A DNA stretch of 64,000 nucleotides. Origin: Sulfuricella sp. T08 (lineage in GTDB: Bacteria; Pseudomonadota; Gammaproteobacteria; Burkholderiales; Sulfuricellaceae). The stretch spans positions 1-64,000 of the forward strand of contig NZ_DF967523.1 of assembly GCF_000971475.1 (NCBI RefSeq). The letters run 5' to 3'. This document shows positions 9,456-19,309 of this stretch, one piece after another (within the stretch, counting starts at the first letter, position 1; the number at the start of each line of letters is the position of its first letter). The notes under the pieces were generated by a model that worked only from the letters and a program-made list of their open reading frames with translations, ran no database searches and was not told the DNA's origin. A program made the position numbers and the translations under genes.

Positions 9456-11696
9456 ATGCGCAAGAAACCGACCGAGCAAGATCCTCAACTGCTCAGGGCA
9501 TCCGCTGAGGCACGACTGGCGGGCGGGCTGGCGACAGAACCAACAGCCCGTCCTGTTGAGGAACTCCTGCACGAACTCCAGGTGCACCAGCTCGAACTGG
9601 AGATGCAGAACGAGACCTTGCGCAAGGCGCAGATCGCCCTGGAGGAATCCCGCGACCGCTATGTGAATCTTTACGACTTTGCCCCCGTCGGCTACCTCAC
9701 CCTTACCAGCGAGTCGCTGATCGCAGAAATCAACCTCTGCGGCGCCGCATTGCTGGGGGAAGAGCGTAGCAAGCTGATTCACCGCCGTTTTGCCCGCTTC
9801 GTTACTGGCGATGATCGCAACCGTTGGAGCCAGGATTTCCTGCGCGTAATGCTACGTGGCAACAAAGAACGTTGTGAGGCGGTGCTCCAGCGTGCGGACG
9901 GATCACACTTTCACGCGCAACTGGATTATCTGCGGCTGGAAAAATTCGGTGCCGAGCCGGTGGTGCATATCGCGTTGACCGACATCACCGAGCGCAAGCA
10001 GGTCGAGGAAGAACTGCGCATTGCCGCCATCGCCTTCGAGTCGCAACAGGGAATGATGGTGACTGACGCCAACAGAGTCATCGTGCGGGTCAACCAGGCA
10101 TTTACCCGCCTGACCGGTTACAGCGCGGAAGAAGCGGTGGGTAAAACGCCAGCGCTGCTCAAATCCGGTCGCCACGACCAAGCGTACTACCAGCGCATGT
10201 GGGAAAGCCTGAAGCAGAAGAAGTACTGGCAGGGCCAGATATGGAACCGGCGCAAGAACGGCAAGATTTACGCTGATTGGCAGACGATCTCCGCCGTCAC
10301 CGCACCCGATGGGCTCGTCACCCACTACGTCAGCACTTATTCCAATATCACGCAGAACCCTGAGGCGGAGGCCGAGATCCACCGCTTGGCTTATTACGAC
10401 CCGCTCACCCAGTTGCCCAACCGCCGTCTGCTGCAGGACAGGCTGGCCCAGGCGCTGGCGGCTACGGCCCGCAGTGGCCACTGCGGAGCGATCCTGTTCC
10501 TGGATATGGACAATTTCAAGGCGCTTAACGATACGCGCGGCCACGATGTCGGCGATCTGCTGCTGGTCGAGGTGGCGCAACGCCTGCACGCTTGCCTGCG
10601 CGAGAGCGACATGGTGGCACGACTGGGCGGCGACGAGTTCGTGATGTTGCTGGAAAGCCTGGGTGGAGAGGCCGAAGAGGCGGCCGCACAGTCCAAGCTG
10701 GTCGGGGACAAGGTGCAGGAAGATCTCGCCAGGCCCTACCACCTCAAGGGCGGCGAGTACCAATGCACCACCAGCATAGGGATAGGACTATTCTGCAACA
10801 ATAATGTGAGCGTCGAGGAACTGCTCAAGCATGCCGATCTCGCCATGTACCATTCCAAGACCGCCGGGCGCAATACCTTGCGTTTCTTCGACCCCGCCAT
10901 GCAGACTGCGCTGGATGAACGCAGCGCGCTAGAGACCGATCTGCGCCTAGCCCTGAAGCACCAGCAGTTGAAGCTTTACTACCAGCCACAGATGGAAAGC
11001 ACGCACGGCCTTGTCGGCGCCGAGGCGTTGTTGCGCTGGGTGCACCCGGATCGTGGGCTGGTTGCGCCGGGTGAGTTCATTCCGCTTGCCGAGGAAACCA
11101 GTCTCGTCCTGCCCATCGGCCTATGGGTGTTGGAAACCGCTTGCGCCCAGATCAAGGCCTGGGAGAACAGTCCGCACACCCGCGAACTGCAGATTGCCGT
11201 CAATGTCAGCGCACGCCAGTTTCACCAACAGGATTTTGTTGCTCAGGTACAGCAGGTGCTTTTGACGACCTGCGCCAACCCGACGCGCCTCAAGATCGAG
11301 CTGTCCGAGAGCCTGATGTTCGACAACGTGGGTGACGCCATCACCAAGATGCAGGCGCTCAAGGCCATCGGCATCGGTTTCTCGATGGATGACTTCGGTA
11401 CCGGCTATTCGTCTTTGTCTTACCTGACGCGGTTGCCGCTCGACCAGATCAAGATCGACCAGTCGTTTATCCGCGCCATTGGCTCTGACCCGAATGGTGC
11501 CGCGATTGTGCAGACTATTATCACCATGGGGAAAGCGCTCGGGCTGAACGTCATTGCCGAGGGAGTGGAAACCGCGGCGCAGCAGGATTTTCTTAACCTC
11601 AACGGCTGTCATATACATCAAGGTTATCTGTTCAGCCGAGCATTGCCGTTGGCCGAGTTCGAGCAGTTCATGAACCTGAATACCACACTTCATTAA
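9456..11696 (+). CDS. PAS-PAS-GGDEF-EAL c-di-GMP synthase/phosphodiesterase
   Basis: 746 aa, no membrane segments. Order: short coiled coil (about 30-60), PAS (about 62-190), second PAS (about 195-310), GGDEF (about 310-480) and EAL (about 490-740). The diguanylate cyclase signature is intact (RLGGDEF, G391-F395). The EAL domain keeps EAL (523-525), ELSES, DDFGTGYSSL, KIDQSF and AEGVE, so both synthesis and hydrolysis of cyclic di-GMP are possible; net activity cannot be read from sequence. It would be a soluble sensor, with ligand or redox input via the PAS domains. A perfect AGGAGG precedes the ATG. Single-gene unit, ending in the hairpin at 11801. Confidence 0.95.
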   Translation: MRKKPTEQDPQLLRASAEARLAGGLATEPTARPVEELLHELQVHQLELEMQNETLRKAQIALEESRDRYVNLYDFAPVGYLTLTSESLIAEINLCGAALLGEERSKLIHRRFARFVTGDDRNRWSQDFLRVMLRGNKERCEAVLQRADGSHFHAQLDYLRLEKFGAEPVVHIALTDITERKQVEEELRIAAIAFESQQGMMVTDANRVIVRVNQAFTRLTGYSAEEAVGKTPALLKSGRHDQAYYQRMWESLKQKKYWQGQIWNRRKNGKIYADWQTISAVTAPDGLVTHYVSTYSNITQNPEAEAEIHRLAYYDPLTQLPNRRLLQDRLAQALAATARSGHCGAILFLDMDNFKALNDTRGHDVGDLLLVEVAQRLHACLRESDMVARLGGDEFVMLLESLGGEAEEAAAQSKLVGDKVQEDLARPYHLKGGEYQCTTSIGIGLFCNNNVSVEELLKHADLAMYHSKTAGRNTLRFFDPAMQTALDERSALETDLRLALKHQQLKLYYQPQMESTHGLVGAEALLRWVHPDRGLVAPGEFIPLAEETSLVLPIGLWVLETACAQIKAWENSPHTRELQIAVNVSARQFHQQDFVAQVQQVLLTTCANPTRLKIELSESLMFDNVGDAITKMQALKAIGIGFSMDDFGTGYSSLSYLTRLPLDQIKIDQSFIRAIGSDPNGAAIVQTIITMGKALGLNVIAEGVETAAQQDFLNLNGCHIHQGYLFSRALPLAEFEQFMNLNTTLH

Positions 11697-11800
11697 CCGT
11701 AAAGACATGAAAGACTGTTTATAGTCACCAGGCGGGCGGGTAGGTAACCTGATTTTTTTGGATGAATCTGAATCAGGGGTAAAACGTAGATCCCATAAAA

Positions 11801-11824
11801 AAAGGCGGGGAAACCCCCGCCTTT
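11801..11824. terminator. Intrinsic bidirectional terminator
   Basis: Perfect ten-base-pair stem (aaaggcgggg, 11801-11810, with its complement at 11815-11824), AAAC loop, and A/T runs on both sides. It serves the plus-strand c-di-GMP gene and the minus-strand Ala/Lys-rich gene, which converge here. Confidence 0.85.
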
Positions 11825-11843
11825 TTCGTTGCTTGCGCCGGAA

Positions 11844-12071
11844 TTACTTGGCAGCAGGAGCCGCTTCCATTGCAGCGTCAGCTTTAGCTGCTTTAGCTTT
11901 TTTGGCTTTTTTGTGGGTTTTTTTAGCTTTCTTGGCAGGCTTGGCGGTTTCAGCCTTAGGCGCTTCGGCAGCAGCAGGAGCAGCGGCAGGAGCGGCAGCG
12001 TCAGCAGCAACAGCGGAGAAGGTAACAGCGGCGAAAGCAGCGGCGATCAGTGCGGACAGAATTTTGCTCAT
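11844..12071 (-). CDS. Small exported Ala/Lys/Pro-rich protein
   Basis: 75 aa. A clear signal peptide (MSKILSALIAAAFAAVTFSAVA, cut before ADAAAP) is followed by an Ala/Pro stretch and then by dense Lys-Ala-Lys repeats (KKAKKTHKKAKKAKAAK), ending in PAAK. The mature part is low-complexity, strongly basic and probably disordered in the periplasm. Similar histone-H1-like small proteins occur widely in betaproteobacteria, without a known function. Ribosome site AAAGGA precedes the ATG. A decayed second copy lies at 9206-9244. Confidence 0.75.
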   Translation of the reverse strand: MSKILSALIAAAFAAVTFSAVAADAAAPAAAPAAAEAPKAETAKPAKKAKKTHKKAKKAKAAKADAAMEAAPAAK

Positions 12072-12196
12072 TTTTAATTCCTTTAATTTAACTAGTTAAG
12101 TTTTAAATTCAAGTGACACGATGGCGCGTCACATCCAATAACGACCGGTTTGGGGTGTGGTTGACAGCAGGGTAAAAAATTTTTCAAGTATTGAGG

Positions 12197-12739
12197 TTAA
12201 ACCGTTATTTCACGCCATTCACCCTGCGCCAAGCCGGTGAGCGTCCAGTCGCCGATACGGTGACGTATCAGGCGCAGGGTGGGAAATCCGACCTTCGCCG
12301 TCATGCGTCGCACCTGCCGGTTCTTGCCTTCCCGGATAACGAGTTCGATCCAGCTAGTGGGAATCTGCTTGCGGAAGCGAACGGGCGGCGTGCGTGGCCA
12401 TAAGTCCGGGGGTTCATCAATGAGGCGGGCCTCGGCAGGACGGGTGACGAAGTCGCCCAGATCCACTCCCCGGCGCAGACTTTCCAGCGCGGTTTCGTCA
12501 GGAATGCCTTCTACCTGAGCCCAATAGGTTTTAGGCAATTTATGGCGGGGGTCGCTAATGCGGTGTTGCAAAGGACCGTCATCGGTTAAAATGAGCAACC
12601 CTTCGCTGTCGGTGTCCAGGCGTCCTGCCGGATAAACGCCGGGCAGGGGAATGAATTCTTTCAGCGTGGCATGCTTGCCGTCGCTGCTGAATTGGGTGAT
12701 GACGCCGTAGGGCTTGTTGAACAGGATAAGTCGGCTCAT
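12197..12739 (-). CDS. rluE: 23S rRNA pseudouridine synthase, RluE type
   Basis: 180 aa from the ATG at 12739 ([12 protein letters not shown]). In-frame Mets at 12748 and 12766 exist, but the family begins at this block. Members of the RsuA/RluB/E/F group isomerise a uridine in 23S rRNA, U2457 for RluE in E. coli. Seen: the catalytic motif [13 protein letters not shown] with its Asp, then [11 protein letters not shown] and the RIGDWTL region. It lacks an N-terminal S4 domain, which is usual for RluE. It is divergent from icd, with the two starts about 25 nt apart. Confidence 0.88.
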   Translation of the reverse strand: MSRLILFNKPYGVITQFSSDGKHATLKEFIPLPGVYPAGRLDTDSEGLLILTDDGPLQHRISDPRHKLPKTYWAQVEGIPDETALESLRRGVDLGDFVTRPAEARLIDEPPDLWPRTPPVRFRKQIPTSWIELVIREGKNRQVRRMTAKVGFPTLRLIRHRIGDWTLTGLAQGEWREITV

Positions 12740-12764
12740 GGACAACATTATATAGGACGCAATC

Positions 12765-14003
<1,239 letters not shown>

Positions 14004-14007
14004 GCTT

Positions 14008-14229
14008 TTAGCCTGCGGAAGCAGGCTCTAAGCCGCCCCCGGCTTTTTCACTGCGCTCTGAATCGGTTTCGGCGAGCGGGACAACGCCTGCGTTTCGCAG
14101 TAAGTTGATTAGATCTTCACCCACCATGCCCAATTCGTCACGCAGGATTTCCAGTCGTGCAAGCAATATAGCGGCTTGACTGGATTTCTTATTGACGTAA
14201 ACCTCATGGTGATCGGGTTCCATTAACAT
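14008..14229 (-). CDS. Small hypothetical protein
   Basis: 73 aa; the Met3 start (14223) has ideal spacing from a GGGAG ribosome site, Met1 (14229) is close behind it. Soluble; no signal or membrane segment. Residues about 15-50 (SSQAAILLARLEILRDELG...) look like a helical hairpin, and the tail (EKAGGGLEPASAG) is read through the icd terminator hairpins. I do not recognise the family. The ribosome site and the helical composition argue for a real gene; the overlap with the terminator argues for a recent or loosely constrained C terminus. Confidence 0.5.
   Translation of the reverse strand: MLMEPDHHEVYVNKKSSQAAILLARLEILRDELGMVGEDLINLLRNAGVVPLAETDSERSEKAGGGLEPASAG
14010..14048 (+). terminator. 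Terminator of icd (two hairpins)
   Basis: Seven-base-pair hairpin agcctgc-GGAA-gcaggct at 14010-14027. It is followed by a six-base-pair hairpin aagccg/cggctt at 14030-14045 ending in a T-run. It overlaps the 3' end of the small minus-strand ORF. Confidence 0.75.
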
Positions 14230-14461
14230 TTTCTCCCTTCAAGCAATGCAAAAACTATCAATATTAATTATTAGCATGTTGCATTGAAAATGCCAGGGAA
14301 TTTAATTGGATAAATGGAAAGCCGATTGCGCTCTGAATTATTCTTTGTCCAGATAAATTATGGGGATGAGCTAATATGTGTAGAAATTGGGTTTACATTT
14401 TTTTCTGAATTGGTTTACACTTTAAAGTAAGTTATTAAAGTCATGGTTTCAAGGAGGAAGC

Positions 14462-15379
14462 ATGCGATTAAATTGGGTAGTGGGATGCGCGTGGTTCATT
14501 GCATCCGCAACAATAGCTGGCGAGATCAGCCAAGCGGACCAGGCTGGAGGTATTGCGCTCCAGGCCGAGGCCCAACTCGCGAACAAAGAAGCTCCAATCG
14601 CCTTCCGCAATTCCGGACTTAATCTGAAATCGTCGTCGGCGATGGTGGTGGATCAGGAGACCGGACGTACGTTGTTCGGTAAGAATGCCGATGCGCCCAT
14701 GCCGATTGCCTCCATCACCAAGTTGATGACAGCTATGGTGGTGCTGGACGCAAAACTGCCCCTCGATGAAAAGATCACTATCAGTAGCGAAGACAGGGAC
14801 TCGTTGAAGGGTACGCACTCACGAATCCAGGTCGGGACGACGCTTAGTCGCCAACTGGCTCTGCAACTGGCGCTGATGTCCTCCGAAAATCGTGCGGCGG
14901 CGGCTTTGGGCCGTGTCTATCCCGGAGGTCTCCCGGCCTTTGTCTCTGCGATGAATCGCAAGGCCGCGAGTCTTGGCATGTTGCACACCCAGTTTGTCGA
15001 TTCTACCGGCCTCAACAGCAGTAATACCTCGACCGCGCAGGATCTGGTCAAGATGGTCAACGCCGCTTATGCGTATCCCCTGATCCGTGAAATGACCACC
15101 ACAGGCTTCTATGATGTGGCTATGCGCGGCGGACCGCGCCGGGTTCAGTTCAAGAACACCAACATGCTGGTGCGAAACAAAATCTGGGAGATCGGGCTTT
15201 CCAAAACCGGTTTTATTAACGAGGCCGGTCATTGCCTAGTGATGCAGGTGAATATCGCGAATAAGCCGATGGTGATCGTGCTGCTCGATTCGTGGGGAAA
15301 ACTGTCGCGTATTGCTGATGCACAGCGCATCAAGAAATGGATGGAAAGCAGCAAGGCTGCAAGGCGCCACTATGGCTAG
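14462..15379 (+). CDS. pbpG: D-alanyl-D-alanine endopeptidase, PBP7 type
   Basis: 305 aa. A serine peptidase of the S11 penicillin-binding family that cuts peptide cross-links in peptidoglycan in the periplasm. Seen: an N-terminal signal region (residues 1-20), the SITK active-site tetrad (84-87), SEN about residue 140, and KTG about 246. There is no C-terminal amphipathic anchor like that of PBP5/6, which fits PBP7. A perfect AAGGAGG lies 4 nt before the ATG. The upstream 230 nt are AT-rich and carry a spaced direct repeat. The gene ends in a strong terminator. Confidence 0.92.
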   Translation: MRLNWVVGCAWFIASATIAGEISQADQAGGIALQAEAQLANKEAPIAFRNSGLNLKSSSAMVVDQETGRTLFGKNADAPMPIASITKLMTAMVVLDAKLPLDEKITISSEDRDSLKGTHSRIQVGTTLSRQLALQLALMSSENRAAAALGRVYPGGLPAFVSAMNRKAASLGMLHTQFVDSTGLNSSNTSTAQDLVKMVNAAYAYPLIREMTTTGFYDVAMRGGPRRVQFKNTNMLVRNKIWEIGLSKTGFINEAGHCLVMQVNIANKPMVIVLLDSWGKLSRIADAQRIKKWMESSKAARRHYG

Positions 15380-15395
15380 TTAAGTTATCTCAATA

Positions 15396-15430
15396 AAAGG
15401 CCCGGCAGAAATCCTGCCGGGCCTTTTTTA
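15396..15430 (+). terminator. Terminator of pbpG
   Basis: Perfect 13-base-pair stem (aaaggcccggcag, 15396-15408, with 15414-15426), 5-nt loop, followed by a T-run. Confidence 0.9.
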
Positions 15431-15489
15431 TTTTCAGGAGAGAGATGCCTGCCATCCGAGTTGAATCTATGCTCGTTGGGGTGGCCGCC

Positions 15490-16095
15490 TTATCGGGCGC
15501 CGAGTCGGGTTAGTTCATCCGCGGTGTTGAGGTTGAGAAAAGCCTGTTCGTCGTTGAATGGCACTTCGACGCGCCGAAGCATGGATTGCCATTCCCCGAC
15601 CCGCCGACCACCCTGAGCGAGAAAATTTTCCAGGCCGGGCAGAAGGCTACACCGGCACAGGCAAACTGCACGGTGAATTTGCCCACCGCAAACCGGGATG
15701 GCAATGTCTGCGCCGCTTTCCTCGAGCGCGACAGACAATCGCCCAACCAGATCGCCAGGCAGAAAAGGGGTGTCGCACGGCACGCTTAGAATCAGCGGGT
15801 GGGCGGATTCGGTCATGCCGCGGAGCAGCCCGGCGAGCGGTCCCTGAAAGTCGGGGGACACATCAGGTAGCGCCGGGTGACCGAAGAGGCGGTATTGGTC
15901 GAAGTTGCGGTTGGCGCTGATGAACAGCTCATCGACCTGTGGCGCAATGCGTTCCAGTACCCAGGCGACCAAGGGGCGGCCGTTCAGAAGCGCCAGCCCC
16001 TTGTCGACGCCACCCATGCGCCGAGCCCGGCCTCCGGCCAGAATGACGGCACTAATGTTTAATCGATCGGTAGGCACTGCGGACCTGTTCATCAA
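15490..16095 (-). CDS. mobA: Molybdenum cofactor guanylyltransferase
   Basis: 201 aa, typical length. MobA transfers GMP from GTP to molybdopterin-Mo to form the bis-MGD cofactor of DMSO-reductase-family enzymes. Seen: the nucleotide-binding signature ILAGGRARRMGGVDKGL near the N terminus (18-34) and SVPCDTPFLP with the metal-binding Asp about residue 108. A Met2 start is equally possible. No other molybdenum genes are in the window. Confidence 0.93.
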   Translation of the reverse strand: MMNRSAVPTDRLNISAVILAGGRARRMGGVDKGLALLNGRPLVAWVLERIAPQVDELFISANRNFDQYRLFGHPALPDVSPDFQGPLAGLLRGMTESAHPLILSVPCDTPFLPGDLVGRLSVALEESGADIAIPVCGGQIHRAVCLCRCSLLPGLENFLAQGGRRVGEWQSMLRRVEVPFNDEQAFLNLNTADELTRLGAR

Positions 16096-16264
16096 ATGGT
16101 TAACCGGAATGAACGGATGTTAGCAAGTCTCTCGCCTGCCGCCTAGTTGACAGGGAATATATTGAGACTAAGCTGAAGATTAACAAAGGGTAACCATAGG
16201 GAAAAATGGTTTTGTGTAACATATGCTGGTTAGTTGCACCCAAAATTTAACTGGAGAAAAAATT

Positions 16265-16660
16265 ATGAATTCACGTTTCATGCGCATGACCAGCCGCTTG
16301 CTGATCGCCAGTGTTTTAGGACTTGGCCTGCCACTCCAGTCGGCTCATGCCGGGCTGGTGGGAACGGATAAGGTGGCCGTGTCCGCCCAGTCCCAATCCG
16401 AGCGCGAGCGTATCCGTACTTTTCTCGACCGCGAAGACGTGCGTAAGGAATTGCAGATTCAGGGAGTCGATGTTAACACCGCCAAAGCGCGTGTGGATGC
16501 ACTGACCGACGAAGAGGTACAGAAAGTTGCCGGCAAACTGGACACGATGCCTGCCGGTGGGGAAATTATCGGGATACTGTTCACCATTTTCGTGATCCTG
16601 CTGGTAACGGATATTCTGGGGTTTACCAAAGTGTTTCCGTTTACTCGCTCTATCAAGTAA
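16265..16660 (+). CDS. PA2779-family small membrane protein
   Basis: 131 aa from the ATG at 16265, chosen for its CTGGAG ribosome site over an upstream Met at 16223. Seen: a signal or anchor segment (about 5-28, ending AHAG), a central helical part with ERERIRTFLDREDV, and a C-terminal transmembrane segment (IIGILFTIFVILLVTDILG). This is the two-membrane-segment layout of the PA2779 family. It always sits before a PA2778-type cysteine peptidase, as here (9 nt gap), which suggests a joint envelope function, still unknown. Confidence 0.8.
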   Translation: MNSRFMRMTSRLLIASVLGLGLPLQSAHAGLVGTDKVAVSAQSQSERERIRTFLDREDVRKELQIQGVDVNTAKARVDALTDEEVQKVAGKLDTMPAGGEIIGILFTIFVILLVTDILGFTKVFPFTRSIK

Positions 16661-16669
16661 ATTCGAACC

Positions 16670-17620
16670 ATGTTGTTTCGAGTCTGCGCCCGCCTGATCG
16701 CGGGCGTTTTCTTTTTGATCTGGCTGGGTGGCTGCGCTACGCCGCAGACTCAGGCGCTGCTCAAGACGCACTCCAGGCAGTTGCCGCAGCAGGTGGAACT
16801 CAGCAAGGTACCGTTCTATCCCCAGGAAACCCACCAGTGCGGTCCGGCGTCACTCGCCATGGTGCTTAACTCAGGTGGCGCAAAAGTGACCCCGCAGGAC
16901 CTGACCCCGCAAGTGTATCTGCCGGGACTTGCGGGCAGCCTGCAAGTCGAAATGCTGGCTGCCACGCGGCGTAATGGTTTTTTGGCTTATGAGCTTGCGC
17001 CGAAGCTGGACGATTTGCTGACGGAAGTGGCTGCCGGTTCGCCGGTGGTCGTGTTGCAGAATGTTGCGCTGAGCTGGTATCCGGTTTGGCATTACGCGGT
17101 GGTGGTGGGGTACGACCTCAAGCGCGAGGAAATTGTTCTGCGTTCCGGCCTGGAGCGGCGGCAGGTTCTGCCTTTTACGACATTTGAGCATACCTGGGAG
17201 CGCGCCGGCTACTGGGCGATGCTTGCGCTGCCACCGGGCAGGATGCCGCGCACCGCGACTGAAGCTGCCTATGTTGCCGCGGCAGTGGCCTTGGAAAAGG
17301 TAGCCCCGCCGAAAAGTGCCGAAGCTGCCTATGAAGCGGCCCTTAAACGCTGGCCGCGCAATCTTTCCGCCCGCATCGGCCTGGGCAATGCGGCCTACGC
17401 CCAAGGCGACTGGAAGCGCGCCGAAAAAGCTTATTTGCAGGCAACGCGGGATCATCCGAAATCCGCCATTGCCTACAACAACCTTGCCCAAGCGCTAGCC
17501 GAGCAAAAGCGTTATCCTGAAGCCCTGGCCTTGGCAAATCAGGCCGTCCTCCTGGGTGGTCCGGAGTCGGGCGCCGCCAAAAATACCCTGGATCAGATCA
17601 GAAAAAAGATGCGGAAATAG
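16670..17620 (+). CDS. PA2778-family lipoprotein: C39-like cysteine peptidase with TPR repeats
   Basis: 316 aa. An N-terminal lipobox (LGGC, Cys22) makes it a lipoprotein. Residues about 45-180 form a C39-type papain-like fold with catalytic Cys57 in QCGPASLA and a His in WHYAVVVGYD. Residues about 200-316 contain tetratricopeptide repeats (LGNAAYAQGDWKRAEKAY and the following repeat). The family is paired with PA2779 proteins. The substrate is unknown; the domain suggests cleavage of leader peptides or binding of unfolded peptide at the membrane. Confidence 0.85.
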   Translation: MLFRVCARLIAGVFFLIWLGGCATPQTQALLKTHSRQLPQQVELSKVPFYPQETHQCGPASLAMVLNSGGAKVTPQDLTPQVYLPGLAGSLQVEMLAATRRNGFLAYELAPKLDDLLTEVAAGSPVVVLQNVALSWYPVWHYAVVVGYDLKREEIVLRSGLERRQVLPFTTFEHTWERAGYWAMLALPPGRMPRTATEAAYVAAAVALEKVAPPKSAEAAYEAALKRWPRNLSARIGLGNAAYAQGDWKRAEKAYLQATRDHPKSAIAYNNLAQALAEQKRYPEALALANQAVLLGGPESGAAKNTLDQIRKKMRK

Positions 17621-17630
17621 GCTCTAAGTT

Positions 17631-19286
17631 TCAGGACGGATTGCGCCGGAACAGCCAATAGCGCTCCGATCTGTCTCCGGGTCGGTTACCTTCCCATATT
17701 TTGTGCCATTCCGGGCCGGGAGGCGTCTCCGGGTTCTTGGCGCTGCCCTGCACCAGCAGCAAATTACACGTTATTCCCTTGTGAGTTTCCGTGCGTCGGG
17801 TAAGAATGCCGGCGTAATATTCCAGCATGGCGCGTTGCGGCTCGCCCAATTTGCTGCTCGAAATGCAGGCGTGGCGGGCGGGCAAGGCTTTCTGCATGGA
17901 GACGATCATGGAACGGTAGCTTTTGCCGGCATCAAGCCAGGGTAGTGCTAGTGTCATTATGATCACCCACACCAGCGTGATGCCGGTAGCCGAGTTGAGA
18001 ACGGCGCGCGGATTGCGGGGCAGGGATCTGGCCCAGAAAACGATGAACAGCCAGGCAAGGGTAGCCAATAGCGCAATGGCAAAGTGCATCGGTTCGAAAG
18101 TCGGGATGTAACCCGGTTGCAATCTTTGCAAACGTTCTGCCTGGTTAACAGGATGACCAGAGATGATGGCGAACCAGAAGAACCAGAACACGCCAGCGAT
18201 GAAGCCGAAGGTCATGATGCTGAACCAGTTCAGCGCACTGGCCGCGCCGCGGCGTAAAGTGTTGACGCCCGGTGCGGCCAGCAGCGAGAGTGGCAGCAGC
18301 ATCGGCAGGGCATACAGCTCGCGCGCGTCGGAGGCCAGGCTGAATATCCCCAGCATCACCAGAAAGGCGGTGAGCACAAGCTGAATCCCGGGTTGACCGA
18401 AGACGGTGCGTCGTCCCTGCCACAGTGTCCACAGCGCAATCGGCAGGGCTGGCCAGGCGAACCAGGGCAGGATTTTTAAGTAATGCAAGTGATCGCTGCC
18501 AGGGCCGAGTTTGGCAAATCCCAGAAATCTCCCCAGGTTGTTGATCCAGAACCATTCCCGGAACAGTTCCGGCGAGCGCAGATACAGCAGGATCGGCCAT
18601 ATGGTGAGCCATGGGACTGCCGAGAGGAAGGCGATTGCAAGGCACAGCGCGTAATCCCGGCTGCGCCAGTGGCGGAATACGAGCGGCAAAATCAGGGCTG
18701 TCAGCCCGATGATTCCGGGTGCGATCAGACCCTTGGCCATGAAGCCGATACCGGTCCCCGTGCCGAGCCAGAAACCTGCCAGTGCTAATCTCCTGCGACT
18801 CAGCGCCAAGCCATAGATGGCCATTGCAAATCCGGCCAGCAAGGCGGTGTCGGTGATCATTTCATGGCCACGGATCAGCAGCCCCAGGCAGCCGATCAGG
18901 ATGAGTACAGCGAGGCGGCCATGACTCTTGCCCCACAGTTCTCTGCCGGTCAACCCGGTGAGCAGCAACGCGATCGCCATGAAAAAGCCGGTGGTCAGGC
19001 GCGCTGCGTCATGCACAGGGAGCGCGAAGGAGAATATTTTTCCGAATAGCGCCGCAGTGATGTAATACAGCGGCGGCTTTTCCATGAATGGCTCGCCACC
19101 CAGGGTCGGTACGATCCAGTCGCCGCTTTGGAGAATATGGTATATCAGTCCGAAGCTGTAGGCTTCATCAGGTTTCCATGGCTGATGGCCGATCAGGCCG
19201 GGCAGTATCCAGGCCAGGCAGAGGATGGCAAGCAGGAAGAAGGTTGAACGGCTGCTGGAGTTGGTCAAGTTTGTGGGTTGGCTCAT
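17631..19286 (-). CDS. ArnT-like membrane glycosyltransferase (family 39/83)
   Basis: 551 aa with about a dozen hydrophobic segments. The first periplasmic loop has PWKPDEAYSF, whose Asp-Glu matches the catalytic DE of PMT/ArnT enzymes. These use a polyprenyl-phosphate sugar donor at the outer face of the inner membrane, and LGGEPFMEKPPLYY is the following conserved block. The acceptor (lipid A, protein or glycan) cannot be read. It lies 24 nt downstream of the M48 protease gene on the same strand, so probably co-transcribed. Convergent with the PA2778 gene. Confidence 0.85.
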   Translation of the reverse strand: MSQPTNLTNSSSRSTFFLLAILCLAWILPGLIGHQPWKPDEAYSFGLIYHILQSGDWIVPTLGGEPFMEKPPLYYITAALFGKIFSFALPVHDAARLTTGFFMAIALLLTGLTGRELWGKSHGRLAVLILIGCLGLLIRGHEMITDTALLAGFAMAIYGLALSRRRLALAGFWLGTGTGIGFMAKGLIAPGIIGLTALILPLVFRHWRSRDYALCLAIAFLSAVPWLTIWPILLYLRSPELFREWFWINNLGRFLGFAKLGPGSDHLHYLKILPWFAWPALPIALWTLWQGRRTVFGQPGIQLVLTAFLVMLGIFSLASDARELYALPMLLPLSLLAAPGVNTLRRGAASALNWFSIMTFGFIAGVFWFFWFAIISGHPVNQAERLQRLQPGYIPTFEPMHFAIALLATLAWLFIVFWARSLPRNPRAVLNSATGITLVWVIIMTLALPWLDAGKSYRSMIVSMQKALPARHACISSSKLGEPQRAMLEYYAGILTRRTETHKGITCNLLLVQGSAKNPETPPGPEWHKIWEGNRPGDRSERYWLFRRNPS

Positions 19287-19309
19287 GGAGTGTCAGATAG
19301 TGTCGGCGG

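Noticed and set aside
11875-12010. Short tandem repeats resembling a repeat array
   Set aside because: Low-complexity Ala/Lys codons inside a coding gene; no spacers, so not CRISPR.
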